The notes: a model not told the origin generated them from the sequence alone. Positions 50,497 to 60,224 are shown, counted from the first letter of the stretch. The stretch is DNA of 64,000 nt from Treponema sp. (GCA_017464425.1 JAFUDX010000032.1:62001-126000); one strand, 5' to 3'. Translations and numbers: made by a program.

Positions 50497-53400
50497 CTAG
50501 TCTTCTGTCAATAAGACTTCAATTCTCGATTTGTTGCGCTTTTTTTCTTTCATCATGAGCGAGTACAAAACGGGGATGAAGAAGAGCGTGATGAAGGTGG
50601 AACTTGTCAGCCCGCCCACGACGGCAACGCCGATTGGCTGAACCATGCCTGCACTGCCGCTTGTGGCAAAACACATCGGGAGCATGCCCAAAATCGTTGT
50701 GAGCGTGGTCATCAGAACGGGGCGCAAACGGCTTGTTCCCGCTTCAAGGCACGCTTCCTTCATTTTGTAGCCACGGTCAATCAGCAAATTCGTGTAGTCA
50801 ACGAGAATGATTCCGTTGTTTACCACGATGCCGACAAGCATAATCAAGCCAACCGCACTCATCATGCTGAATGCCTGACCCGTGAGTTTGTAGATAAAGA
50901 CAACGCCCACAATCAGGAAGGGAATCGTCATCAAGTTGATGAACGGGGCTTTGAAACTTTCGTACGTGCCCGCCATAACGCCGAAGACAAGCAAAATCGC
51001 CATGAGGATAATCAAGCCGTAGACCTGCCCTTGCTCCTGCGTGTCCTTCCAGTTGCCTTCGTAGCTAATCGTAACGCCGTCTGGCACGATGAAAGTGGCG
51101 GCGATTCCTTCTTTTATGTCGTCCTCAACTTCGTAATCGTTTCGCTCGCCATTGTTGTCCGCGCTTACGGTAACAACGCGCGTTTGGTTTGCGCGGCGGA
51201 TTGAAACAGGTCCTAAGCCTTTGACGACACGCGCAAAATTCGCCACACTCACTTTGCCTTTCGTGCCGTTCACATAAATCTGCTCCAAATCGGAAACGCT
51301 CTGGCGGTCGCCTTTTTGGTAGAGCAAAACCATGCTGTATTCTTTGCCGTCCTGCCGATAGGTGGTCGCCGTTACGCCGTTAATCGCGTAGTTGATTTCT
51401 TTTGCGACGGTGGTGACATCAACACCGAACGAGTATGCACGCTGTCGGTCGATTTCGATCTCAACTTCGGGTAAGCCTTCTTCGGTGTCAATTGAAACTT
51501 CGCCGATGTCGGGAATCGTTTCCATAACAGAACGCACCTGAGAGGCAACGGAAAGCGCGGTGTCCAAATCGTCGGAGCGGATCTTGAGTTTGAACGAAGA
51601 ACCTGTCATCTGCCGCCGCATTCCCTGTGAGAAATTGAATCGGGCATCAGTGAAGTCGCCGAAATGAGCGCGAAGTTTTTGCTGAATCGTTTCGCTCGTG
51701 TCAATCTGCTTTTCGGTACTCGGCAAGTTGATTTGAATCGAGCCTTTGTAGGAATTTCCGCCCGCACCAGAGCCTGTTCCAATCGAAGTAATGAGCGTAG
51801 TGTAGCCTTGAATTTCGTCCTCGCAGATTTTCTCAAAAGTCTTTAAAACTGCCGTCGTTTCGCTCAATGTCGTTCCAATTGGCATAGTAAGATTCATCGT
51901 TACGCTGTCGTCACTTCCGCCCGTAATCATCTGCACGCGCAAAGTCGGAATAAAGACGAACGCCATCATAAGCACGCACACGCACACAATGCAAGTGACC
52001 AGTCGGTGAGAAAGAGCCGCATTCAAGCCTTTTCGGTACACAGAGGTGAGTTTGACGAGCGGAATTTCAAGAATCTCGTAGAATTTTTTGAGCGGTTTGA
52101 ACTGCACGGGCTTTTCTTTTCGATTTGTGAGCGGAAAGAATTTGCCCGCAAGCACGGGAACAAGGAAAATCGCAACGAAGAGCGAAGAAACGAGCGCGAT
52201 AACGACCGTAAAAATGATTCCCTTGAACATCTGCCCCATCATTCCCAAATCTTTGATGAAAAAAAGGAACGGAATGAATACGCAGATAGTCGTGAGGTTT
52301 CCCGAAATGACCGACATGACCATTTCCTGCGAACCAAGCACCGCCGCCACTTTTGGTTGTGCGCCCCTTGTGCGGTACACATAAATGTTTTCAATCATAA
52401 CGATGGAAGCATCAACTATCATGCCAACGCCCAAAATAAGCCCCGTAAGCGTCATCATGTTGAGCGTGATTCCCGCAAAATTCATGCACAAAAGCGTGAT
52501 GACGATTGAAAGCGGAATCGAAATTGCGATAATCATCGTGGATTTGCCCGATTTCAAGAACAAAAACAAAATGATGACCGCAAGCAAAAGTCCCGTGTAC
52601 GCTGATTCAATGAGCGTGTTGATTGTGTCGTTAATCGAAGTGGAAGAATCGCGGATAACTTCAAGTTTAATGTCACTCGGAAGGCTTTCCTGAATTTCAG
52701 CAAGTTTTTCGCGCGTTTTTTGCGCCACCGTCACTGTGTTTTTGCCCGACTGCTTGGTAATGCTCACATATACGCCTGGCTCACCGTTGATGTAAACTTC
52801 GCTCGACTTGTCTTTGTAGCCCATGTATGCCGTTCCGATGTCGCTCAGTTTTACGCCGTAGCCGTTGAGCGTGGTGATAATCGTGTCGTTCACTTCATCA
52901 ATACTGGAGAATTCACCCGTCGTGCGGATGGTGTAGTCATGCGTTCCCTCAGTGATTTTTCCGCCGCCGAGTTCCAAGTTTTGTTTTCCGAGCGCAGAAT
53001 ACACATTCGCCATCGTAAGTCCGTACGCGGCAAGGCGGTTTTGCGAAATGTCCACACGCACGATTTTGTCTCGCCCGCCCGAAACGCTCGCCTCAGCTAC
53101 GCCGTCAACCTGCTCAAAAAGGTCGACAATCTGGTCTTCGGCAATCTGCTTTAAATCGTCGTTTGAACGGTTTCCGCGCACCGCGATTCGCATAATCGGC
53201 ATGGAGTCACTGTCCATTTTGAAAATCGTGGGGCTTCCCGCATCGTCTGGCAAATTCCGCGTGACACGGCTGATTTTATCGCGAATGTCGTTCGTGGCAG
53301 AATCCAAGTCCGTGCCGTAATTGAATTCAAGCGAAATCGAAGAAGAGCCAGAAGATGAAGTGGAAGTGAGATTTTTAAGACCGCTCACCGAAACCAACTG

Positions 53401-53607
53401 CCCTTCAAGCACCTTCGTCACGGATTTTTCGACCGACTCAGGCCCTGCGTTCGTGTAAGTGGTTCGCACTGTGATGTACGGAGAATCCACATCAGGCATT
53501 AAACTAATCGCCACATTTTTCAGCGTAAACACGCCCATAATCAGCAGAAGCACAAACACAATCAGCGTAAGCACCGGATGGTCAAGCGTTTTTTTAGATA
53601 TGCTCAT
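50497..53607 (-). CDS. RND-family efflux transporter (AcrB/HAE1 type)
   Basis: 1036-aa inner-membrane proton-driven pump. Twelve-helix RND layout: TM1 near residues 10-30 (HPVLTLIVFVLLLIMGVF), two large periplasmic loops, and TM blocks at about 335-490 and 870-1020. The proton-relay aspartates are expected in TM4; GMIVDASIVMIENIYVYR matches the usual acidic GxxxDxxI block. The final SRLRPVLMTTLTTILGMLPM is typical. It probably exports toxic or lipophilic compounds with the adjacent adaptor; no TolC-type gene is visible. GAGGAAATT precedes the ATG. Confidence 0.92.
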   Translation of the reverse strand: MSISKKTLDHPVLTLIVFVLLLIMGVFTLKNVAISLMPDVDSPYITVRTTYTNAGPESVEKSVTKVLEGQLVSVSGLKNLTSTSSSGSSSISLEFNYGTDLDSATNDIRDKISRVTRNLPDDAGSPTIFKMDSDSMPIMRIAVRGNRSNDDLKQIAEDQIVDLFEQVDGVAEASVSGGRDKIVRVDISQNRLAAYGLTMANVYSALGKQNLELGGGKITEGTHDYTIRTTGEFSSIDEVNDTIITTLNGYGVKLSDIGTAYMGYKDKSSEVYINGEPGVYVSITKQSGKNTVTVAQKTREKLAEIQESLPSDIKLEVIRDSSTSINDTINTLIESAYTGLLLAVIILFLFLKSGKSTMIIAISIPLSIVITLLCMNFAGITLNMMTLTGLILGVGMIVDASIVMIENIYVYRTRGAQPKVAAVLGSQEMVMSVISGNLTTICVFIPFLFFIKDLGMMGQMFKGIIFTVVIALVSSLFVAIFLVPVLAGKFFPLTNRKEKPVQFKPLKKFYEILEIPLVKLTSVYRKGLNAALSHRLVTCIVCVCVLMMAFVFIPTLRVQMITGGSDDSVTMNLTMPIGTTLSETTAVLKTFEKICEDEIQGYTTLITSIGTGSGAGGNSYKGSIQINLPSTEKQIDTSETIQQKLRAHFGDFTDARFNFSQGMRRQMTGSSFKLKIRSDDLDTALSVASQVRSVMETIPDIGEVSIDTEEGLPEVEIEIDRQRAYSFGVDVTTVAKEINYAINGVTATTYRQDGKEYSMVLLYQKGDRQSVSDLEQIYVNGTKGKVSVANFARVVKGLGPVSIRRANQTRVVTVSADNNGERNDYEVEDDIKEGIAATFIVPDGVTISYEGNWKDTQEQGQVYGLIILMAILLVFGVMAGTYESFKAPFINLMTIPFLIVGVVFIYKLTGQAFSMMSAVGLIMLVGIVVNNGIILVDYTNLLIDRGYKMKEACLEAGTSRLRPVLMTTLTTILGMLPMCFATSGSAGMVQPIGVAVVGGLTSSTFITLFFIPVLYSLMMKEKKRNKSRIEVLLTED

Positions 53608-53616
53608 AATTTCCTC

Positions 53617-53680
53617 AGTTAGTAGTTAGCAATTAGCAGTTAGCAGTTAATTTCTCACTGCACACTGCTCACTGCTCACT
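53617..53680. repeat. AGTTAGC inverted repeat without cargo (family D)
   Basis: AGTTAGCAATTAGCAGTTAG on the left and CACTGCTCACTGCTCACT on the right, separated only by AATTTCTC. It lies between the adaptor and pump genes and supplies the adaptor's last four codons and stop. The same arms flank the IVP gene at 60223-60645. Confidence 0.75.
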
Positions 53681-54691
53681 TTTTCTTTCCCCATTAGCAG
53701 GGCGATTTCCTCGTTCGCTCTTTTCTGATTTCTCACTTCTCTCTTCTGCACTACGCACTCCATTCGTGATGTCTTGGATTTTTGAGCCGTTGCCGAGAGA
53801 GGTCTGACCTTGCGTGACCACTTTTTCGCCCGCCGCAACGCCGTCAAGAATCTGCACAATGCCGTCAACCGTGTTTCCGAGTTTGACTTTTCGCTTTGAA
53901 ACCGTTGAATCAGAATTCACCACATACGCAAAATAATCATCGCCGTTCTGAACCAAAGAATCGCTCGGCATAACGACTTCACCTGCGTAATTTTCTGTAA
54001 AAAGTTTGACCTTGCCGAACATGCCCGCATTGATTCTGGAGTCTTTTTCGTCAAAATGCAAAATCACTTCCTTTGTGCGGCTCGTCGTGTCAACAACGGG
54101 GCTTACGCGCGTAACCGTCGCCTTGAACACCACATTCGGATAGGCTTCAACCGTGATGTCCGCCTTCAAGCCTGTTTTGAGCACCGAAACATAGCGTTCA
54201 GGAATATTTGCGCTCACCTGCAAGTTCGCAATGTCGCCGATAATCGCAATCGCCGTGCTCGTGGAAACTGTCGTGCCGTTTTTGAGCGGAGTAGAAATAA
54301 TGCTTCCGCTGATTGGCGCATAGACAGGGCTTTTTTTGTAATACTGACCGGGCGCGCTGGGGTCAACATAGGCAATAATGTCGCCACGACGTACGGGAGA
54401 GCCGAGCATAACATGTGTTTCCATAACCTTTCCCGAAACATCAGGGAACACATTCACTGAATTCTGGCTTTCAATTTCGCCGTTCGTTGAAATATAGCCG
54501 TGCAGCGTGGTCTCTTCCAAAATCTGCGTTTTTACCGAAACGACCGTGCCACCGCCCCCGCGCTTTCCGCTGGGAGATGCCTGAGCCCCGCTCTGTATTT
54601 TCGCAACAATCACGCACACCACAAGGAGCGCAACGACCACCGCCACCACAATGACAGGCTTTTTTGACTTGGATTTTACATTTTCGTTCAT
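53669..54691 (-). CDS. RND periplasmic adaptor (membrane fusion protein)
   Basis: 340 aa. An N-terminal membrane anchor (KPVIVVAVVVALLVVCVIVA) precedes a lipoyl-like barrel-sandwich region (VFPDVSGKVMETHVMLGSPVRRGDIIAYVDPS; SPVYAPISGSIISTPL), then the beta-barrel and membrane-proximal domains. It links the RND pump to an outer-membrane channel. I chose the ATG at 54691 (GGAG nine bases upstream); upstream frame lies in repeat DNA. The last ~28 residues (EERSEKSEKSERG) are low-complexity and the very end is coded by a dispersed repeat. Confidence 0.88.
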   Translation of the reverse strand: MNENVKSKSKKPVIVVAVVVALLVVCVIVAKIQSGAQASPSGKRGGGGTVVSVKTQILEETTLHGYISTNGEIESQNSVNVFPDVSGKVMETHVMLGSPVRRGDIIAYVDPSAPGQYYKKSPVYAPISGSIISTPLKNGTTVSTSTAIAIIGDIANLQVSANIPERYVSVLKTGLKADITVEAYPNVVFKATVTRVSPVVDTTSRTKEVILHFDEKDSRINAGMFGKVKLFTENYAGEVVMPSDSLVQNGDDYFAYVVNSDSTVSKRKVKLGNTVDGIVQILDGVAAGEKVVTQGQTSLGNGSKIQDITNGVRSAEERSEKSEKSERGNRPANGERKSEQ

Positions 54692-54716
54692 AAAAATAAA
54701 CTCCATATTAAAATTT

Positions 54717-54811
54717 CTCACAGAGCAAAAGAGTACACAGAGAGCGTGATGAACAAGAAAATTATTGACAAATCTGACATCTCTCCGTGACCTCTGTGTT
54801 CTCTGTGAGAG
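54717..54811. repeat. Dispersed repeat family A (CACAGAG type), copy 3
   Basis: CTCACAGAGCAAAAGAGTAC on the left and CTCTGTGTTCTCTGTGAGAG on the right. It fills most of the divergent gap between the adaptor and YibQ-type genes; the rest (54812-54964) is AT-rich with no gene seen. Confidence 0.75.
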
Positions 54812-54964
54812 GTTATTTTCCAAACTATTACTATAATACTCTCAATGACGGAAAGTTGCAAAAATAAACTGTTATATAAGCGGAAAAACAAAAAATTATA
54901 CAAAGAAAACAACAAATTGTTCCCATAGCATTGAATCCAAAAAATCAGTAAAATAAAAATCTCT

Positions 54965-56296
54965 ATGATTGAAAAATCTCCTGCGCCCAAACGCAGTTCC
55001 ACAAAAAAACGAGTTTCTCCTAAAAAACGCACGGCAACACGAAAAACAAGCTCAAAAGCAAAAAAGCCAAAGGTTATTCTCGCAAAAAATAAGGTGGCTC
55101 TTCTCTGTGGACTTATCTGCGGAATCTGTGTGCTGGCAATCGGCGTAAATATCGCACTGAATCAAAGTAGCGAAATCAAAAGCCAAAAATCAGAAAATGT
55201 AACAAAAATGCCACAAATTGCACAGAATACAGAAGTGCAAAAAGAAAAATCAGAAGCTAGAACTCAGAAAGCACAAACGCAGCAGCAGCCAAAGAAATCA
55301 GACGCAGCACCGAGCGCAAAAACAGAAGCGAAGCCTCAGAAAACACAGGTAACGGAGCAACCCAAAAAGGCCGAAGAGAAAAAAGAAAAAACTGAAGTCA
55401 AAAACAAAAAGATAAACACGCAAGCAGTTGTAAAAACGATTCCACAAAGTCAGACTTCTCAGGCAGGAAGCGCGGCATCAGGCAAAACGCAGTCAGCACA
55501 ACCAGTGCAAAAACTCCAGACGAACCAAAATTCGCAGGTTGCTTCGGTACTGCCACCAAAACAGCAGGAACAGATTCAGCAGAATATTCCGAAAAACCGC
55601 TTTGACATTCCGCCCGCTTCAAACGGCGCGACGATAGTGATTATTATTGATGATGCAGGGCGGAGTGTAGAAAACACCAAGCGATACACTGCACTCCCCT
55701 TCCCGATTACGATCGCCGTGCTTCCCAAACTGCCGCAAAGCCGAGCCTGTGCAGATGCAATTAGATCCGCTGGCAAGGAAGTGATTTTGCACCAGCCCAT
55801 GCAGTCGTTGAATCACAATCTTGACCCAGGTCCTGGAAAAATCACGAGCGAGATGACGACATATGAAATCGCACAGATTGTAAAGCAAAATCTTTTGGAA
55901 CTCGGTCCAGGCGTGCGTGGGATGAACAATCATGAAGGGTCTGATGTCACCTCAAATGAGATAAAAATCGGGGCAGTGCTTGAAGTGTGTGCCGAAATGG
56001 GAGTATATTTTTTAGACTCGCGGACGACCGCCGCCACAAAAGCACCGCAAGCCGCCTTAGAGCGCGATATGCACATTTTTGAGAAGGCAGGTCCGTACCT
56101 CGATAACGATATTGACCGTACAAAGATGCTTGAGCGGATGCGCGAAACGCTCGCCTACGCAAACCGCCACGGCAGGGCAATCGTCATCGGGCATGTCGAC
56201 AAGAGCGTGAATATTCTCCCCGATTTGCTTGCCGAAATGTACCCCGAAATGAAAGCCGCCGGCTACCGATTCGCCACACCGAGCATGTTGAAATGA
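54965..56296 (+). CDS. YibQ-type divergent polysaccharide deacetylase
   Basis: 443 aa. A lysine-rich N-terminus precedes one membrane helix (about residues 40-63), followed by a long Lys/Gln/Ala-rich linker (to about 215) and a C-terminal catalytic-type domain: ATIVIIIDDAGRSVENTKRY, ITIAVLPKLPQSRACADAIR, HQPMQSLNHNLDPGPGKITS and MNNHEGSDVTSNEIKIGAVL. This matches the divergent polysaccharide deacetylase 2 (YibQ) family, which acts on envelope polysaccharide; activity is unproved. No clear ribosome site before the ATG. The linker may span the periplasm. Confidence 0.83.
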   Translation: MIEKSPAPKRSSTKKRVSPKKRTATRKTSSKAKKPKVILAKNKVALLCGLICGICVLAIGVNIALNQSSEIKSQKSENVTKMPQIAQNTEVQKEKSEARTQKAQTQQQPKKSDAAPSAKTEAKPQKTQVTEQPKKAEEKKEKTEVKNKKINTQAVVKTIPQSQTSQAGSAASGKTQSAQPVQKLQTNQNSQVASVLPPKQQEQIQQNIPKNRFDIPPASNGATIVIIIDDAGRSVENTKRYTALPFPITIAVLPKLPQSRACADAIRSAGKEVILHQPMQSLNHNLDPGPGKITSEMTTYEIAQIVKQNLLELGPGVRGMNNHEGSDVTSNEIKIGAVLEVCAEMGVYFLDSRTTAATKAPQAALERDMHIFEKAGPYLDNDIDRTKMLERMRETLAYANRHGRAIVIGHVDKSVNILPDLLAEMYPEMKAAGYRFATPSMLK

Positions 56297-56297
56297 G

Positions 56298-56420
56298 TAT
56301 CCACAGATAGGCACAGATTTACACAGATTTTTTTTGTTATAGGAAATACTTTCGTGTTTACTTGTAAGATTTTCTTATAGGACTATATAATCTGTGATTA
56401 TCTGTGTTAATCTGTGGATA
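56298..56420. repeat. Dispersed repeat family B (CACAGATT type), copy 2
   Basis: TATCCACAGATAGGCACAGA with tandem ACACAGATTT units on the left; TAATCTGTGATTATCTGTGT and AATCTGTGGATA on the right. It fills the gap before tsaD. Confidence 0.8.
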
Positions 56421-56437
56421 AAAAATATAGAGGTTTT

Positions 56438-57478
56438 ATGAAAGTTTTAGGAATAGAATCAAGCTGTGATGAGACAGCGTGTGCTATTGTTGAAAATGGA
56501 AAAAAGATTATCTCGAATGTGGTTGCCACGCAGATTCCGTTTCATGAAGTCTACAAGGGCGTGGTGCCGGAAATCGCGAGCCGAAAACACGCGGAGTGGA
56601 TTTTGCCTGTGGTGCGTCAGGCTCTCACCGAAGCGAACATGACTTTGGACGAAGTGGACGCAATCGCCGCAACAAACCGACCGGGCTTAATGGGAAGTCT
56701 TCTTGTCGGTCTCACATTCGGAAAAACGCTCGCATGGGCAACGAATAAGCCTTTCATCGCAATCAACCACATGCTCGGCCACATGTACGCCGCCCACCTT
56801 GAAAACGACATTCCCTATCCGTATTTGGGATTGCTCGTTTCTGGCGGACACTCGATTATCGCAAAAGTGAACGGATTTGATGACCTTGAAGTGCTCGGAA
56901 CGACGATTGACGACAGCGTGGGCGAAGCCTTTGACAAAGTGGCGAAATTCTACGGGCTTGGCTACCCCGGTGGCGTGATTATAGACAAACTCGCGCAAAA
57001 AGGAGACGCTGCCTCATTCGCATTCCCCGTGCCAAGACTCGACAAGCGCGACTCAAACCGCTACGATGTTTCGTTCAGCGGGCTTAAAACTGCCGTCATT
57101 CATCAGGCGGACATGTTCCTAAAACCGGGCTACGAAAAAACGAACGAAAACATTTGCGCCGCCTTCCAAGAAACCGCGTGCAAAACGCTCACAAGCCGCC
57201 TGTTCCGTGCCGTTGAGGACACGGGATTAAAAACGGTGGTCGCGGGCGGCGGCGTGGCGGCAAATTCTCGGCTTCGCGCACTTTTGGCTGAGCGCACGGA
57301 CATCAAGTGCATTTTCCCGCCGTTAAAGCTCTGCGGCGACAACGGCGCGATGATTGCGGGCGTTGCGTACCACTTTTTGCAACGCGGCGACCGAAGCGGC
57401 TGGGACACAACGGCATGTGCCAGAATTCCACAATTTAAGCGGGGGTTAGCTAACTTAGAGAGCTTTGGGCGTAGGTAG
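56438..57478 (+). CDS. tsaD: tRNA threonylcarbamoyladenosine synthase subunit TsaD
   Basis: 346-aa Kae1/TsaD, which transfers threonylcarbamoyl to A37 of ANN-decoding tRNAs together with TsaB and TsaE. Motifs: GIESSCDETACAIV (residues 5-18), the metal-binding INHMLGHMYAAHL, LLVSGGHSII, and the C-terminal VVAGGGVAANSRLR and CGDNGAMIAG. Start is the ATG at 56438 with AGAGG upstream; the open frame before it is repeat DNA. The last 15 codons appear a second time 90 bp downstream, with different codon choice. Confidence 0.95.
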   Translation: MKVLGIESSCDETACAIVENGKKIISNVVATQIPFHEVYKGVVPEIASRKHAEWILPVVRQALTEANMTLDEVDAIAATNRPGLMGSLLVGLTFGKTLAWATNKPFIAINHMLGHMYAAHLENDIPYPYLGLLVSGGHSIIAKVNGFDDLEVLGTTIDDSVGEAFDKVAKFYGLGYPGGVIIDKLAQKGDAASFAFPVPRLDKRDSNRYDVSFSGLKTAVIHQADMFLKPGYEKTNENICAAFQETACKTLTSRLFRAVEDTGLKTVVAGGGVAANSRLRALLAERTDIKCIFPPLKLCGDNGAMIAGVAYHFLQRGDRSGWDTTACARIPQFKRGLANLESFGRR

Positions 57479-57568
57479 CCCGCTTAAATTGCTACGGCGG
57501 CGAGAACGAATGCCGCCGCGCAATTCAAACGCGGATTAGCGAATCTGGAGGCATTTGGTCGGAGATAG
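57431..57568 (+). repeat. Duplicated 3' end of tsaD with inverted repeats
   Basis: The codons for QFKRGLANLESFGRR plus stop (57431-57478) recur at 57521-57568 as QFKRGLANLEAFGRR plus stop, with many synonymous changes. CAATTTAAGCGGG (57431-57443) is an exact inverted match of CCCGCTTAAATTG (57479-57491), and CGGCGGC/GCCGCCG forms a hairpin at 57495-57518. Confidence 0.85.
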
Positions 57569-57576
57569 TCGCTTTA

Positions 57577-58701
57577 CTATGCGCTCACTTCTTTGAATAC
57601 GGTTTTTATAAATTCACTTGCAATATGGACAGCTTCATCACGAATTTCTTTGTCCAAATTTGCAAATGCCTTTATGATTTTGCCCGTATTTTTAAACGCA
57701 TCATGGCTCAGTTCTGAATTCGTAAGCGCATTTGTTGAATCCAAAAGGCCAAAAAGCGTCTCTACAAACTGCTCCCGCTGATTCGGCAACAGTGATTCAA
57801 ACCATTTGTTGAACGAATTGAAAAAAATCGCGCTGCCAGAATCAAATTCGTCTTTCACTTGAAACTGTATGCCTTTCACAAACCAACTGAACGGATTGTG
57901 CTGCATAACGAGTTTTTCCGAACTAAGGACGACTTCGCACGAATCATAATGATGAAAAAGCATTCCAACAATCGAAAACTGCGGGAAAACGGAGCGGATT
58001 TTCGTTTTTACCGAAAAAAATGAATCTGAATCAAGCGATTCCTGAGAAAATCCTGGTCCATCAAAATTATACACCACTTGAAGCCGATTTTTTGCCTTTT
58101 CATTGAGGTGGGCAGAAGAAAAAATCGCCAAATTTCCGCCTTTTGAGTGCCCGCCCACAAAGATTTCCGCTTTTTTGAACGATAAGGCGACCGTTTCAAG
58201 GTAGGCAAGCGCATCGCTCTGGGCAGGAACCTCTTCCAAAAACGCAAGATTAAAATCTTCTTTCCAACCGACGATTGTGTCATCAGTGCCACGGAACGCA
58301 ACAAAAATCTGCTGTTTTTCAAGGATTCCGCCCTGATTCAAAACGAATGTGACGGCAGAAAACTGCTCCTCGATTTCGCGATTGTATTCGCTGACAAAGC
58401 CCGTGACTTCAACATCCTTAAAACGAACCGACGCTCCGCATTTTTCTAAAAGCACATTGGATTTTACATCAATCAACATTCCCAAATCGGAGCGTTCTTT
58501 AAAATCACTAGACCCAAAGAAAAGATTCGACAAATCTGACAATTTTATAGAAGAATCAAAATCGACAGGGGCAAGATTTTCAAAATTCAAATAGGAAAGC
58601 TGGCAAAAAATGAGCGCATCAACTTCATTCAATGGGGATTGCTCAAATGTCAAATCCCCGCGCCAATCAATGTAATCGAGTATGTCCGAATATTTCTTCA
58701 T
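57577..58701 (-). CDS. DUF2974 (Mbeg1-like) lipase-fold protein
   Basis: 374-aa alpha/beta-hydrolase-like protein. The nucleophile elbow is GGHSKGGN (Ser186), preceded by QQIFVAFRGTDDTIVGWKED, the usual DUF2974/Mbeg1 block. Members are predicted lipases or esterases, often in gut bacteria. No signal peptide is visible, so it is probably cytoplasmic. The start at 58701 has no strong ribosome site (AAGGTAA-type on the opposite sense is absent). It converges on tsaD. Confidence 0.8.
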   Translation of the reverse strand: MKKYSDILDYIDWRGDLTFEQSPLNEVDALIFCQLSYLNFENLAPVDFDSSIKLSDLSNLFFGSSDFKERSDLGMLIDVKSNVLLEKCGASVRFKDVEVTGFVSEYNREIEEQFSAVTFVLNQGGILEKQQIFVAFRGTDDTIVGWKEDFNLAFLEEVPAQSDALAYLETVALSFKKAEIFVGGHSKGGNLAIFSSAHLNEKAKNRLQVVYNFDGPGFSQESLDSDSFFSVKTKIRSVFPQFSIVGMLFHHYDSCEVVLSSEKLVMQHNPFSWFVKGIQFQVKDEFDSGSAIFFNSFNKWFESLLPNQREQFVETLFGLLDSTNALTNSELSHDAFKNTGKIIKAFANLDKEIRDEAVHIASEFIKTVFKEVSA

Positions 58702-58790
58702 AAGGTAATTTTATCATAGTTATAGAAAAAATCTAATAAATTCGGTATACTTTTTCTTTCTTTTAATACTGATTTTTAAGAGGTATTTCT

Positions 58791-60224
58791 ATGGGCGGCA
58801 TTTTCGGTGTTGTTTCAAAAGACGACTGTTCTTTGGATTTGTTTTTTGGCGTGGATTATCACTCTCATTTGGGAACGCGGCGCGGCGGTCTGGCGGTGTG
58901 GCGCAAGGACGAACGCTTCCAGCGCGCGATTCACAACATTCAGAATTCGCCATTCCGCACCAAATTTGAAAGCGACATCGAAGAAATGAAGGGGCATGTC
59001 GGAATCGGCTGTATTTCCGACTACGAGCCTCAGCCGCTCCTTGCGCGAAGTCATCTCGGTCGCTTTGCGCTCACCACGGTCGGCATCGTCACCAACAAGG
59101 ACGAACTTGTCAAAGAATTGCTCGACAACGGCGGCGCGTTCTTGGAAATGAGCGGCGGCGAAATCAACCAAACGGAATTGATTCTTGCGATGATTAACAC
59201 GCAGAAAACGATTCTTGAAGGAATCCAATATGTTCAGTCGAAAATTCAAGGCTCAATCACCATGCTCGTTGCCACTCCCGAAGGAATTTACGGCGCGCGC
59301 GACAAACTGGGGCGCACTCCGCTTCAAATCGGCATCAAAAAAGACCAAAAAGGCTCGATTTTATCACACTGTTTGAGTTTTGAAAGTTTTGCCTACATCA
59401 ATTTGGGCTACCAAGACTTGCACGAGCTCGGACCTGCCGAAATCGTGTATGTGACGGCTGACCGCTACGAAGTGCTGCAAAAGCCTCAAAAAGAAATGAA
59501 AATCTGTACCTTCCTCTGGATTTACTACGGTTACCCCACAGCCTGCTACGAGGGCGTGAACGTCGAGGCAATGCGCTATAACTGCGGAAAATTCCTTGCC
59601 AAGCGCGACAAGGATGCAAACATTCACCCCGACTGTGCTGCGGGCGTTCCCGATTCAGGCACGGCTCACGCGGTGGGTTACGCAAACGAAGCGGGCATTC
59701 CGTTCACGCGCCCGTTCATCAAATACACACCCACTTGGCCGAGAAGCTTCATGCCCACAAACCAAGAGCAGCGCAACTTAATCGCACACATGAAGCTCAT
59801 TCCCGTTCAGCAATTGATTAAAGACAAGAGCATTTTGCTCATCGATGACTCAATCGTACGCGGCACTCAGCTTCGCGAAACGACGGACTTTTTGTATCAG
59901 TCGGGAGCAAAGGAAGTGCATGTGCGCCCCGCCTGTCCGCCGATTATGTTCGGCTGCAAATACTTGAATTTCAGCCGCTCAAAAAGCGAGATGGACTTAA
60001 TCGCTCGCCGTGTGGTCAAGCAATTTGAGGGCGAAAATGTGAGTAAAGAAACGCTTGCCAAATACTCGGATCCCGACACTCCCGAATACGCAAAAATGCA
60101 GGAAGAAATCCGAAAGCAGCTCCACTTCACCACGCTCCGCTTCCACCGCCTTGACGACATGCTCGACAGCACAGGGCTTCCGCACGAAAAGCTATGTACT
60201 TACTGTTGGAATGGTAGAGAATAG
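58791..60224 (+). CDS. PurF-like amidophosphoribosyltransferase lacking the catalytic cysteine
   Basis: 477 aa. The fold is that of PurF (glutamine PRPP amidotransferase, first step of purine synthesis), but the protein begins MGGIFGVVSK where active enzymes have MCGIFG: the N-terminal nucleophile Cys is Gly2. The rest of the glutaminase domain is kept (SHLGTRRGGLAVW; IGCISDYEPQPLLARSHLG). The PRPP loop LLIDDSIVRGTQ (about 352-363) is intact. Similar Gly2 paralogues are known from gut Firmicutes and Bacteroides. It may be ammonia-dependent or have another role. GAGGT precedes the ATG; the stop codon lies inside a dispersed repeat. Confidence 0.88.
   Translation: MGGIFGVVSKDDCSLDLFFGVDYHSHLGTRRGGLAVWRKDERFQRAIHNIQNSPFRTKFESDIEEMKGHVGIGCISDYEPQPLLARSHLGRFALTTVGIVTNKDELVKELLDNGGAFLEMSGGEINQTELILAMINTQKTILEGIQYVQSKIQGSITMLVATPEGIYGARDKLGRTPLQIGIKKDQKGSILSHCLSFESFAYINLGYQDLHELGPAEIVYVTADRYEVLQKPQKEMKICTFLWIYYGYPTACYEGVNVEAMRYNCGKFLAKRDKDANIHPDCAAGVPDSGTAHAVGYANEAGIPFTRPFIKYTPTWPRSFMPTNQEQRNLIAHMKLIPVQQLIKDKSILLIDDSIVRGTQLRETTDFLYQSGAKEVHVRPACPPIMFGCKYLNFSRSKSEMDLIARRVVKQFEGENVSKETLAKYSDPDTPEYAKMQEEIRKQLHFTTLRFHRLDDMLDSTGLPHEKLCTYCWNGRE

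Noticed and set aside
55247..55580. Gln/Lys/Ala-rich stretch as a separate repeat element
   Set aside because: It is the low-complexity linker of the YibQ-type protein, in frame throughout.
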